This document shows positions 43,189-51,941 of a stretch of DNA of 64,000 nucleotides, piece after piece. Position 1 is the first letter of the stretch. Each line of letters starts with the position of its first letter. The DNA is taken from positions 620,001 through 684,000 of the forward strand of contig CBDDII010000002.1 of NCBI GenBank assembly GCA_965228905.1. The letters run 5' to 3'. The translations under genes were made by a program, and so were the position numbers. The DNA is from CALKXV01 sp965228905 (GTDB lineage Bacteria > Pseudomonadota > Alphaproteobacteria > Rhodobacterales > Rhodobacteraceae). The notes beneath the pieces were generated by a model that was not told the DNA's origin, searched no databases, and was given only the letters and a program-made list of their open reading frames with translations.

Positions 43189-43256
43189 GTTTAGAATCCT
43201 CCCATGCTTCGCCCCCGCAGTTTCCTGCGAGGGTCGTGTTTTCCGATGGGCTTGAT

Positions 43257-44693
43257 TTAGCCGTTGCCGAGCGAGCCTTCGCCGTGGCCGGTCATCCCGC
43301 CCGAGACTTCGTCGGTGGATTCGCCGGTGAGTTCTTCCGGCAAGATCAGGTTCAGCACGATGGCGATGAGGGCTGCGGGCAAGAGGCCCGAGGTCATCAG
43401 GATGCGCAGGGTGTCGGGCAGGTATTGCACTGCTTTCGGATCGAGTTGCAGGCCCAGGCCGACCGACAGGGCAATCGCGAAGATCACCATGTTGCGGCGG
43501 TTCCAGTTCACGTCCGACAGCATCGACACACCGGCGGCCACGACCATGCCGAACATGACGATCACGCCGCCGCCCAGCACCTCGATCGGGATGGTGCGGA
43601 TCAGGGCACCCACTTTCGGGACAAGGCCGCAGATGATCAGGAAGATCGCGCCGATGGTGACGACGTGGCGGCTCATCACGCCGGTCAAGGCGATCAGGCC
43701 CACGTTCTGGCTAAACGAGGTGTTGGGCAGACCGCCGAAGATACCCGCGATGGCCGTGCCGACACCGTCGGCGTAGGTTGCGCCCTGGATTTCCTCTTCT
43801 GTCGCTTCGCGGCCCGCACCGCCCTTGGTGATCCCTGACACGTCGCCCACGGTTTCCACAGCCGAGACGAAGGCCATCAGGCAAAAGCCGATGACGGCGG
43901 CGAGGCTGAACTCGAACCCATAGGCAAAGGGTGTCGGCACCTGGAAGGGGGCCGCGCGGCTCATCGAGGTGGCGATGCCTTCGAAGGTCACCATGTCGGT
44001 GAACAGAAGGGCGACGACATAGCCTGCGATGATGCCGATGAAGACGGCCGAGACCGAAAGCATCCCCTTGGTAAAGAACTTCAGGCCCAGGGTCACGAGG
44101 ATGACGACAAGCGCGATGGACCAGTTCAGGAGCGATCCGTATTCCGGCTGGTCGATGGCGGGCACGCCGCCCGCGGCGTACTGGATGCCGACCTTGACGA
44201 GGGCGAGACCGATCATGGTGACGACCAGCCCTGTGACCAGTGGCGGCAGGGCAAAGCGGATCTTGCCGATCACCGTGCCGAGCAGGGCATGGAACAACCC
44301 GCCGATCAGCACGCCGCCGAACAGCACGGGCAGGGCATCGACGCCCTTGCCTGCAACAAGCGGGATCATGATCGGGATGAAGGCGAAACTGGTGCCTTGC
44401 ACGATCGGCAGTCGCGCACCAATGGGGCCAAGGCCGATGGATTGGAACAGGGTTGCGATACCGGCGAACAGCATCGACATCTGGATCATGTAGGTCATGT
44501 CCGGGAAGCCTTGTGCGCCCGCGTCCGAGCCAAAGCCGAAACCGGCGGCACCCGCGATGATGATCGCCGGTGTCACGTTCGAAACGAACATCGCCAGCAC
44601 GTGCTGGATACCCAATGGTATGGCGCGGTGCAGCGCCGGAGTGTAGTTCGGGTCGCGGAGTTGCTCCGGTGTCCCGATCGTTGCGTCAGCCAT
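43257..44693 (-). CDS. Nucleobase:cation symporter-2 (uracil-xanthine/urate permease)
   Basis: 478-residue NCS2/NAT transporter with about twelve to fourteen helices. The family QH pair is in LGIQHVLAMF, and the substrate motif region reads GGLPNTSFSQNVGLI, with GTSFAFIPIM in TM3. It lies next to urate and allantoin genes, so xanthine, urate or a ureide precursor is the likely cargo. It is the last gene of the minus-strand ureide operon, 33 bases after allA. Confidence 0.92.
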   Translation of the reverse strand: MADATIGTPEQLRDPNYTPALHRAIPLGIQHVLAMFVSNVTPAIIIAGAAGFGFGSDAGAQGFPDMTYMIQMSMLFAGIATLFQSIGLGPIGARLPIVQGTSFAFIPIMIPLVAGKGVDALPVLFGGVLIGGLFHALLGTVIGKIRFALPPLVTGLVVTMIGLALVKVGIQYAAGGVPAIDQPEYGSLLNWSIALVVILVTLGLKFFTKGMLSVSAVFIGIIAGYVVALLFTDMVTFEGIATSMSRAAPFQVPTPFAYGFEFSLAAVIGFCLMAFVSAVETVGDVSGITKGGAGREATEEEIQGATYADGVGTAIAGIFGGLPNTSFSQNVGLIALTGVMSRHVVTIGAIFLIICGLVPKVGALIRTIPIEVLGGGVIVMFGMVVAAGVSMLSDVNWNRRNMVIFAIALSVGLGLQLDPKAVQYLPDTLRILMTSGLLPAALIAIVLNLILPEELTGESTDEVSGGMTGHGEGSLGNG

Positions 44694-44726
44694 CCTCGTT
44701 CCCTCCTGTCTGACTGTCCCCCCCGG

Positions 44727-45218
44727 TTAGTCGGGGATTGTGACGAGCAGCGGGTCTTCCATCCGGTGCTCTTCAAGGTTTTGGCCGGGGCCAATACGAT
44801 CCAGAACGGCGAAGAGTCCGGTCCCCGAGATCGGGGCAAGAACACCGTGCCAGACGTTTCGTGCGATATTAACCGGTTGTTCGGGACCGGCGACGAAAGC
44901 GAGCGGTGCGCCGGGACGACCGCCTGCGTCGTGAGCAACGATCACGAGGTATGATGAATTTCCAAGCGGGATGAAGCACTGCGACCCAAGCGGGTGACGC
45001 TCCATCAGATCATGTTTGTGGGGCAGGGGGCGCAGGTCGGCGTCAAAGAGGCTGAGGCCGAGATGGCCGTCAATCACGTCGAAACCGGCCAGATCGGAGA
45101 AGCGTTTGCACAGCCCCTCGTTGATGAGTTTTTCCGGGGTCGTGCCGGGTTCGATCAGGCTGCCGAAGGGGGCGAAGGCCTCTGCGCTTATCGGCACTGC
45201 CTTGATCGGGGTGCTCAT
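44727..45218 (-). CDS. allA: Ureidoglycolate lyase
   Basis: Cleaves (S)-ureidoglycolate to glyoxylate and urea, the last step before the glyoxylate cycle genes. The 163-residue protein has the family pieces FAPFGSLIEPG, the metal/cupin part LMERHPLGSQCFIPLG and NIARNVWHGVLAPI. ATG 45218 overlaps the stop of the upstream cupin gene by four bases. Family members were first described as hydrolases but act as lyases. Confidence 0.93.
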   Translation of the reverse strand: MSTPIKAVPISAEAFAPFGSLIEPGTTPEKLINEGLCKRFSDLAGFDVIDGHLGLSLFDADLRPLPHKHDLMERHPLGSQCFIPLGNSSYLVIVAHDAGGRPGAPLAFVAGPEQPVNIARNVWHGVLAPISGTGLFAVLDRIGPGQNLEEHRMEDPLLVTIPD

Positions 45219-46093
45219 TTGCCAAGCTCCAGCGAGACGTGGCGGTTGACGTCCTTGTAGAGCAGGTAGCGAAACGGTTCGTCGCCCGTGGCTACGCAGG
45301 CTTGCGGGCAGAAGGCGCGCAGCCACATGAAATCGCCGGGGCCGACATCGACCCAATCCTTGTTCAACAGGTACTTGGCGGTGCCTTGCAGCACGTAAAG
45401 CCCGTGTTCCATCACGTGGGTTTCGGCAAAGGGAATGCGCCCGCCGGGTTTGAAGGTGACGAGGGTGATGTGGAAGTCGTAGTCGAGATTGAGCGGATCA
45501 AAGAAGCGTTGCGTTGCCCAAGTGTCTTCGGCCCCCGGCATGGGGCTGGCTGTGATCTCGGATTCGTGGGTGACAAGGGGCTGGGGCGGGTTCGTTCCGG
45601 CGGCGTCGATGAACCGTTTTCTGATCCAGTGAAAGCCGCAGATGTCGTTGCCGGTGTTCCAGACCTTCCAGGGGATGCCGGCGGGCAGATAGGCGAAGGA
45701 GCCGGGGCGCAATTCGTGGTTTTCCGCACCGATGCTGAGGCGAAGCGTGCCCTTGGCGACAAAGAGCGCGGCCTGGGCGCGGCGGTCCGGTTCGGGGGCG
45801 TCGGTGCCGCCGCCGGGGCGCAGTTCGACGGCGTATTGTGCGAAGGTTTCGGCAAAGCCGGTCATCGGACGGGCAAGGATCCAGGCGCGGTGCCCGATCC
45901 AGCCGGGGAACATGCTGGTGACGATGTCGCGCTGCGTTTTCGCGGGGATGACCGCATAGGCGTCGGTGAAGATCGCGCTGCATTCGGGGCTGTCGTCGGG
46001 CGAGGGCATCCCGCCGGGCGGGAAGGCGTATCCGCTGGTCGAGAGGGCCTCTTGGCCACCCCAGGTGAATAGCTGATCGGAACGGGCGTTCAT
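45215..46093 (-). CDS. (S)-ureidoglycine aminohydrolase (bicupin)
   Basis: Converts (S)-ureidoglycine to ureidoglycolate with release of ammonia; related proteins are also labelled bifunctional allantoicase. The 292-residue bicupin has N-terminal FAETFAQYAVELRPGGG and LRPGSFAYLPAGIPWKVWNTG, and a C-terminal cupin with AETHVMEHGLYVLQGTAKYLLN, kept here as shorter blocks HVMEHGLYVLQG and WLRAFCPQ that supply Mn ligands. It overlaps both neighbours by four bases in the ureide operon. Confidence 0.9.
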   Translation of the reverse strand: MNARSDQLFTWGGQEALSTSGYAFPPGGMPSPDDSPECSAIFTDAYAVIPAKTQRDIVTSMFPGWIGHRAWILARPMTGFAETFAQYAVELRPGGGTDAPEPDRRAQAALFVAKGTLRLSIGAENHELRPGSFAYLPAGIPWKVWNTGNDICGFHWIRKRFIDAAGTNPPQPLVTHESEITASPMPGAEDTWATQRFFDPLNLDYDFHITLVTFKPGGRIPFAETHVMEHGLYVLQGTAKYLLNKDWVDVGPGDFMWLRAFCPQACVATGDEPFRYLLYKDVNRHVSLELGK

Positions 46094-47508
46094 GGCAGGA
46101 TGTCCTGAAGACGGTGGAGCGCGATCCGTTCCACCTGGTGGCAGGCCTGGGCAAATTCTTGATTGCGGGTGTTTTCAAGGCGGGTTTTGAAGGCGGCCAG
46201 GATCGACGCCTTGTCGTGGTCGCGCACCGCGATGATGAAGGGAAAGCCGAAGGTTTCGACGTAGCGGGTGTTGAGGCTTGTGAAGGTCGTGCGTTCGTCG
46301 TCGGTCAGGGCATCGAGGCCCGCGCTGGCCTGTTCGGAGGTGGATTCCGCGGTCAGTTGTTTGGCGGCGGCGAGTTTTCCGGCAAGGTCGGGGTGGGCGG
46401 TCAGCACGCCGAGGCGGGCGTCCTCGTCCGCCAGGCGAAACTCGCGCGTCATGGCGGCGTGCAGGCCGGTTGCGGTGTCGTTGGCGGCACCAAGCCCTGC
46501 GGCAAAGGCGGCTTTGGCGATCCAGGGCGAATGTTCGAAGATGCCGCCGAAGCGGTCGACAAAGGCGTCTTCGGGCATGGTCGAGGGGCAGAGCGCGGGG
46601 CGAACGGCTGGATGTTCCTTCCGCCAGTGGTCGGCAATGTCGATGCGGCGTGCGACCCAGACACCTTCGAACCCCGCGATGTAATCGAGGAAACGGCGAA
46701 GGGCCGCGATGCGACCGGGGCGTCCGATCAACCGGCAATGCAGGCCGATGGACATCATCCTGGGCGCGCCATTCGCGCCTTCGTCGTACAGCGTGTCGAA
46801 ACTGTCCTTCAGGTAGGCTTCGAACTGCTCGCCCGCGTTGAAACCCTGGGGCGTGGCAAAGCGCATGTCGTTGGCGTCCAGTGTGTAGGGGATCACAAGC
46901 TGGTCGCGTTCGCCCTCCGCGACCCAATAGGGCAGGTCGTCGGCGTAGCTGTCAGAGACATAGTCAAAGCTGCCTTCCTCGGCGATCAGGCGGACGGTGT
47001 TGTCGGAGCAGCGCCCCGTATACCAGCCGCGCGGGGCTTCGCCGGTGACGGCGGTGTGCAGGCGTTTGGCCTCGGCGATCTGGGCGCGTTCTTCTGCTTC
47101 GGACATGTCCTTGTGTTCGATCCATTTCAGGCCGTGGCTGGCGATTTCCCAGCCTGCGTCCTTCATGGCGGTCACCTGATCGGGGCTGCGGGCAAGGGCG
47201 CTGGCGACGCCGTAGACGGTGACCGGCAGGCCGCGTTCGGTGAACAACCGGTGAAGCCGCCAGAACCCGGCGCGCGCGCCGTATTCGTAAATCGATTCCA
47301 TGTTCCAGTGGCGTTGGTTCGGCCAGGCGGCAGCGCCGACGATTTCGGACAGGAAAGCTTCGGAGGCGGGATCGCCGTGGAGCACGCAGTTTTCGCCGCC
47401 TTCTTCATAGTTCACCACGAATTGCACGGCGATCCTGGCCCCGTTCGGCCAGTTCGCCTGTGGCGGGCGCGGCCCGTAGCCCCGCAAATCGCGTGGATAG
47501 TATGACAC
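46090..47508 (-). CDS. puuE: Allantoinase (PuuE) fused to OHCU decarboxylase (UraD)
   Basis: 472-residue fusion. Residues 1 to about 305 form a polysaccharide-deacetylase-type, metal-independent allantoinase (PuuE): NWPNGARIAVQFVVNYEEGGE, RHWNMESIYEYGARAGF and WEIASHGLKWIEH. The rest (from AFVDRFGGIFEHSPWIAKAA onward) is 2-oxo-4-hydroxy-4-carboxy-5-ureidoimidazoline decarboxylase, with FTSLNTRYVETFGFPFIIAV as marker, listed here in short pieces such as FGFPFIIAVRDH. The order of catalysis is UraD then PuuE. Start is GTG 47508 after AAGGAG. It heads the minus-strand ureide operon. Confidence 0.94.
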   Translation of the reverse strand: MSYYPRDLRGYGPRPPQANWPNGARIAVQFVVNYEEGGENCVLHGDPASEAFLSEIVGAAAWPNQRHWNMESIYEYGARAGFWRLHRLFTERGLPVTVYGVASALARSPDQVTAMKDAGWEIASHGLKWIEHKDMSEAEERAQIAEAKRLHTAVTGEAPRGWYTGRCSDNTVRLIAEEGSFDYVSDSYADDLPYWVAEGERDQLVIPYTLDANDMRFATPQGFNAGEQFEAYLKDSFDTLYDEGANGAPRMMSIGLHCRLIGRPGRIAALRRFLDYIAGFEGVWVARRIDIADHWRKEHPAVRPALCPSTMPEDAFVDRFGGIFEHSPWIAKAAFAAGLGAANDTATGLHAAMTREFRLADEDARLGVLTAHPDLAGKLAAAKQLTAESTSEQASAGLDALTDDERTTFTSLNTRYVETFGFPFIIAVRDHDKASILAAFKTRLENTRNQEFAQACHQVERIALHRLQDILP

Positions 47509-47652
47509 CGTGAAGCTCCTTCGATGATCTTACGTATAAACCGTGCTTATAATTTGGTCTTTCAAGGAATTCTTGAAAGAGTTTCGCGTCGGTTCTGCGT
47601 TTGATTGCCTATCCGCTTAAGGCAGGAAAGCCGTCAGGAAAAGGAGGATCGG

Positions 47653-47997
47653 ATGCCCGGATACCTGACGACCCATGTTCTGGATACCGCGAAAGGCGTG
47701 CCTGCGCCCGGTTTGCATATAGTTCTGTATCGCATCGGCCCTGCGGGGCGGGAACGGATTGGCGAAGCGGTGACGAACGCGGATGGGCGGACGGATGAGC
47801 CGATCCTGTCTGAGGCGGCTTTTGCGACGGGGGAATACGAGCTTGAGTTTCAGGCCGGGTCTTACTTGCGCGCAGAAGGGGCCAGCGACGCCTTTCTAGG
47901 CGTCATTCCGCTGCGGTTTCGGATGAGCGAGGCGGTGCATTATCACGTTCCACTTTTGCTTTCCCCTTTCGGCTATTCCACCTATCGCGGCAGCTAG
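47653..47997 (+). CDS. uraH: 5-hydroxyisourate hydrolase (transthyretin-like)
   Basis: Hydrolyses 5-hydroxyisourate to OHCU. The 114-residue protein shows the transthyretin-like start LTTHVLDTAKGVPAPG, the middle EYELEFQAG and the C-terminal signature HYHVPLLLSPFGYSTYRGS; the tetrapeptide YRGS completes the active site. AAGGAGG precedes ATG 47653. It is divergent from the PuuE-UraD fusion and convergent with the LysR gene (four-base overlap). Confidence 0.97.
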   Translation: MPGYLTTHVLDTAKGVPAPGLHIVLYRIGPAGRERIGEAVTNADGRTDEPILSEAAFATGEYELEFQAGSYLRAEGASDAFLGVIPLRFRMSEAVHYHVPLLLSPFGYSTYRGS

Positions 47998-48920
47998 GCG
48001 ACCTTTTCGGATTTCCTGAGAGTCGTCTTGATGCGGTCGACCATGAAGTCGATGAACAACCGCACCTTGGGGGCCTGGTTGCGTTTGTGCGGGAACATGA
48101 CGGCCAGTTGTGCGCCGGGGGGCGGGTTTTTCTCGCAGACCGGCACCAGAAGCCCCGCGCCGAGTTGTTCCGCCACGTCGAAGACCGGCTTGTTGACGAT
48201 ACCACGCCCCGCGAGCGCCCATTCGGTCAACACGTCACCATCGTCGCAACTGACGGGGCCGGCGACGGCAAAGGATTGCTGGCCATCGGTGGTTTCCAGC
48301 GTCCAGCGAAACTCTGTCGAGCCGGGGAAGCGCAAGAGCAGGCAGTCGTGATTGTCGTTGATGAGGTCGGCGCCGTGCGAGGGTTTGCCGCGACGTGCGA
48401 TATAGTCGGGCGCGGCGCAAAGCACCCTTGGGCATTCCGAGATCACCCGGATGCGGTGCGCCGAATCCGGTGGGTTGCCGAGGACGAAAGCCACATCGAG
48501 CCCTTCGTTGGTCAAATCGAGCTTGCGGTCCGACAGCCTGAGCCGGACGTGAACCTCGGGATATTCCTTTTGGAAATCAGCGATATGCGGCGCGATCAGG
48601 CGGCGGCCGACCCCAAGGGGGGCCGAGACGAACAGCGAGCCGCGCGGCACCTGGGTGACTTCGTGCACCGCCGCTTCGGCTTCTTCCACGGCGTCCAGAA
48701 TGGCGACGGCCTTGTCGTAAAAGATGCGCCCCTGTTCGGTGGGCTGGATCGACCGGGTGGTGCGGGTGAACAGCCGCACGCCGAGCTGTTTCTCCAATTC
48801 GCCGACCCGGCTTGATGCAACTGCCGCAGAAACGCGCAAATCCCGCGCAGCCGCTGACATATTCTCCAACTCGTAGACCCGGACGAACATGCGGATGTTG
48901 TTGATGTTGTTGACTTGCAT
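47994..48920 (-). CDS. LysR-family regulator near purine catabolism genes
   Basis: 308-residue LTTR. The winged helix-turn-helix at residues 5-63 includes ENMSAAARDLRVSAAVASSR and VGELEKQLGVRLFTRTTR. It lies between uraH and divergent puuD, so control of urate breakdown is the likely role. The subgroup resembles CrgA-like regulators. No clear T-N11-A dyad was found in the 100-base gap to puuD. Confidence 0.92.
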   Translation of the reverse strand: MQVNNINNIRMFVRVYELENMSAAARDLRVSAAVASSRVGELEKQLGVRLFTRTTRSIQPTEQGRIFYDKAVAILDAVEEAEAAVHEVTQVPRGSLFVSAPLGVGRRLIAPHIADFQKEYPEVHVRLRLSDRKLDLTNEGLDVAFVLGNPPDSAHRIRVISECPRVLCAAPDYIARRGKPSHGADLINDNHDCLLLRFPGSTEFRWTLETTDGQQSFAVAGPVSCDDGDVLTEWALAGRGIVNKPVFDVAEQLGAGLLVPVCEKNPPPGAQLAVMFPHKRNQAPKVRLFIDFMVDRIKTTLRKSEKVA

Positions 48921-49020
48921 ATTGTCTGGTTTCTTTTGAAAGTCCTCGGCTCAATCAGGAATTATCAGAAAGACCACTTTCCGGATAGTCTTGGCGCCGA
49001 ATGCAAGAGGGAGTGATGGG

Positions 49021-50262
49021 ATGTACGATCTGGCCGTGATGTGGGATTGGATCGCCTTCTCGGTAAGGTGGCTGCATGTCATCACCGCGATGGCGTGGAT
49101 CGGGGCGAGTTTCTACTTCATCGCGCTGGACCTGATGTTGAAACCTGCGCCCGACATGCCCGAAGGTGCCTCGGGCGAGGAATGGGAGGTTCACGGCGGC
49201 GGGTTCTATCATACGACGAAGTACATGGTCGCCCCCGACCGGATGCCCGAGCATCTGACCTGGCACAAGTGGCAGAGCTATTCGACCTGGCTGTCGGGTG
49301 CCGCGTTGTTGATGATCATCTACTGGATCGGGGGCGAGTTGTACCTTCTGGACCCCAACAAGGCGGATCTGTCGCTTTGGCAGGGTGTGGTGATTTCGGC
49401 GGCCTCGATCGGCGTGGGCTGGGTGCTCTATGATTTCCTGTGTAAGTCAAAGCTGGGGGATTTTCCGACCGCGATGATGCTGGTTCTCTTCGGGATTATC
49501 GTGGTGATGTCCTGGGGGCTGAACCAGGTGTTCACGGGCCGCGCCGCCTTGTTGCATCTGGGGGCCTTCACCGCGACGATCATGACGGCGAACGTGTTCT
49601 TCATCATCATGCCGAACCAGCGCATCGTGGTGAACGATCTGAAAGAGGGGCGCACGCCGGATGCCAAGTACGGCAAGATCGCCAAGCTGCGGTCGACCCA
49701 CAACAACTATCTTACCCTGCCGGTCATCTTCCTGATGTTGTCGAACCACTATCCGTTGTCGTTCGGCACGGAATATGCCTGGATCATCGCCTGTCTGATC
49801 TTCCTGACGGGCGTCACGATCCGCCACTACTTCAACACCATGCATTCGACCGGCAAGGGGCCGCATTGGACATGGGCGGTAACAGTGATCCTGATGATCT
49901 TTATCGCCTGGCTGTCGACGGTGCCGGGGATCGAAACCATCGAGGAAGCCGAGGCGCGGGCGTTGACGCCTTACGAGGAACGCTTTGCCTCTGCCGCGGG
50001 GTTTGACGATGCCTATGGCGTCGTTCTTGGGAATTGCTCGATGTGCCATGCGCGTGAGCCTTTGTGGGAAGGTATGCGCTGGCCGCCAAAAAGGGTGGTA
50101 CTGGAAACCGAAAGCGACGTGGCGCGCCATGCGCAGGCGATTTACCTTCAGGCAGGTCTTAGCCATGCGATGCCGCCGCCAAACGCGATTGCCACGATGA
50201 CGCAAGAGAACCGCGCAACGATTGTCGCCTGGTACAGGGCAGCGAAGCGGGGCGTGGATTGA
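49021..50262 (+). CDS. puuD: Urate hydroxylase PuuD with cytochrome c domain
   Basis: Membrane urate oxidase that makes 5-hydroxyisourate. The 413-residue protein has an N-terminal membrane domain of about eight helices (WIAFSVRWLHVITAMAWIGASF at the start, listed here as VRWLHVITAMAWIG) and a C-terminal cytochrome c domain with the haem site C339-S-M-C-H343. The haem allows electrons to pass to the respiratory chain, so peroxide is not formed. ATG 49021 is chosen; a TTG at 48991 is possible. Divergent from the LysR gene. Confidence 0.94.
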   Translation: MYDLAVMWDWIAFSVRWLHVITAMAWIGASFYFIALDLMLKPAPDMPEGASGEEWEVHGGGFYHTTKYMVAPDRMPEHLTWHKWQSYSTWLSGAALLMIIYWIGGELYLLDPNKADLSLWQGVVISAASIGVGWVLYDFLCKSKLGDFPTAMMLVLFGIIVVMSWGLNQVFTGRAALLHLGAFTATIMTANVFFIIMPNQRIVVNDLKEGRTPDAKYGKIAKLRSTHNNYLTLPVIFLMLSNHYPLSFGTEYAWIIACLIFLTGVTIRHYFNTMHSTGKGPHWTWAVTVILMIFIAWLSTVPGIETIEEAEARALTPYEERFASAAGFDDAYGVVLGNCSMCHAREPLWEGMRWPPKRVVLETESDVARHAQAIYLQAGLSHAMPPPNAIATMTQENRATIVAWYRAAKRGVD

Positions 50263-50398
50263 CGGTTTGTGGTTTGATCGCAAAACAGCGACCGAGAGGA
50301 CTGCGAACCTGTCGCGCGAAATTGGCGGAATGGGGGGGAGCGAGTTGCAAAGGCAAGATTTCGGTTTTTCTGATCGGAAACCCGGATAACCTTGCTGC

Positions 50399-51319
50399 AT
50401 GAAGAACGATTTTCTGCGCCCTGTCGAAAGGTTCGCGGCCGTGGTCGAGGCAGGCTCGATCCAGGGTGCTGCGCGCACGCTGAACCTTTCGCAACCCTCG
50501 CTGACACTTGCAATTTCGAAGATCGAGGAAGGCTTTGGCACCAGGCTGTTCGAACGCGGTCGACGGGTCGTTGAATTGACCGACGCCGGTCGCATTCACT
50601 ATGCCCGTTCGCGCACCATCCTCGCGGAAGGGTCGATGGCGCGGCGCGAGATCTCTGACCTGACTGGCGGCAGGATGGGGCGGTTCCATATCCGGGCCGG
50701 CTCTTCGTGGGGCCACTGCTTCTTGCCGCAGATCGTCGCGGATCTTCAAAGCGAGTTCCCGAGCATCGAGATCCTTTTCAACATCGGCAATACCGACGAA
50801 GCCTACCCACAGCTTTCGGCGGGCGAGGTCGATGCGATCATCGGCAAGATTGAAGCCGATTTCGAGCCGGGCAATGGTATTGCCGTGGTTCCATTGGCCA
50901 GGATCCGGTTCGTGCTGGTCTGTTCCGTCGAACATCCGCTGGCTTCGCTTTCGGTCGTGCGCCGCCGGGATTTGCAGCAATACGGCTTTGTGGCCTACGA
51001 GCCGGATATCGACGGTCAGGACTCGGGCCTGACCGCTTTGGGGTTCAGTTCCAGCCAGGCACCGAAGATCGTCTTGCGCACCCGGTCGCCCCATGCCGCG
51101 CTGGACATGGTCGCGACCGGACAGTTCGTGACCTGCCTGAGCCGACCCTTTGTCGAAAAGTACCGCAGCGCGGATTTGAAAATCCTGAACGTCGATCTCG
51201 ATCTGCGCGAGATACAATCGGGAATTGCCTATCGCGATACGCTGACGCTTACCGATCCATTCCGTCGCCTTCTGTCAATGCTGAAGCGCGCTGCTCAGAG
51301 TATCCACGAGCTTGACTGA
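50399..51319 (+). CDS. LysR-family transcriptional regulator
   Basis: 306-residue LTTR. The HTH is in EAGSIQGAARTLNLSQPSLT and SKIEEGFGTRLFERG; the effector domain runs from about residue 90 with GRFHIRAGSSWGHCFLPQ. The gene looks intact. It lies beside the eroded locus at 51.3-54.1 kb, and a dyad with T-N11-A spacing lies in that locus, so it may once have controlled those genes. Confidence 0.9.
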   Translation: MKNDFLRPVERFAAVVEAGSIQGAARTLNLSQPSLTLAISKIEEGFGTRLFERGRRVVELTDAGRIHYARSRTILAEGSMARREISDLTGGRMGRFHIRAGSSWGHCFLPQIVADLQSEFPSIEILFNIGNTDEAYPQLSAGEVDAIIGKIEADFEPGNGIAVVPLARIRFVLVCSVEHPLASLSVVRRRDLQQYGFVAYEPDIDGQDSGLTALGFSSSQAPKIVLRTRSPHAALDMVATGQFVTCLSRPFVEKYRSADLKILNVDLDLREIQSGIAYRDTLTLTDPFRRLLSMLKRAAQSIHELD

Positions 51320-51336
51320 GTCTGGGAGTTTCAACT

Positions 51337-51804
51337 CTATGCCAAGGCCAGGCCATCTGCCCAATCGCCGCGCCGAATGAGCAGATCCTTTTCGCGCAGC
51401 CGATGCGACAGGGCCATGACCAGTGTCACGATGCTGCCCGCGACGGGCCTGCGAACGCCTTCCGGCGAAATTGTCACTGCGTTTAAGTTGCGGGTGCAGG
51501 CATCCATCGCGATGTGATCGTAGTTGACACCGAAACGTGCGATCAGCCGCGTCCTGATGCTGTCGGGATTGCTGAACGCAGATTCGGGCACGCCGGTCTT
51601 GCGAACGACAAGGATGTCGAATTCCGCAAGATCTTGGTCTGTGATGCCGGTTTCGTCGGAATGAACCGGAGAGACGTTGACGTTTGGAAGGGCCGAGATG
51701 CGCGCGAACACGTCCTTGTTCCAGATCTGCGCTCCGGTATCGATGAATTCCCGGGTCATGCCGATCTTGATCGCGCCGATGTTTTCAGAATGTGCCTTGA
51801 TCAA
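51337..51804 (-). pseudogene. Truncated D-isomer-specific 2-hydroxyacid dehydrogenase
   Basis: Encodes about 155 residues of the N-terminal catalytic half (VVRKTGVPESAFSNPD, RFGVNYDHIAMDACT, ISPEGVRRPVAGS) and stops at WADGLALA. The family needs about 320 residues, and the whole NAD-binding Rossmann domain with its GxGxxG and catalytic Arg/Glu/His is missing. The stop lies 18 bases from the end of the lysR gene, pointing to a deletion breakpoint. The start is unclear; TTG 51804 or a codon further upstream. It is probably non-functional. Confidence 0.75.
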
Positions 51805-51899
51805 GCGTGTTCTCCCCCAAATCCTATTCTGGTTTCTTATGCCGAGTTCGGGCCATGCTATTTGCCTTGGCAAAAGGTCAGAAGTTCAAAAAACCTTTT

Positions 51900-51922
51900 T
51901 AGTATAGATCTATTCAATACTA
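51900..51922. promoter_or_regulatory. LysR-type dyad TAGTAT-N11-ATACTA
   Basis: A perfect 6-bp inverted repeat (51900-51905 and 51917-51922) with the T-N11-A spacing of LTTR boxes (T51905 and A51917). It lies between the truncated dehydrogenase and the shortened tctA gene, next to the left break of tctA. The nearby lysR gene (50399-51319) is the natural candidate regulator. Confidence 0.65.
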
Positions 51923-51941
51923 AGCCGCGACTGGGATCTCG

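Noticed and set aside
43212..43233. Terminator between the ankyrin and permease genes
   Set aside because: The 9-bp stem has one mismatch and no T-run on either strand; it may just be a chance hairpin.
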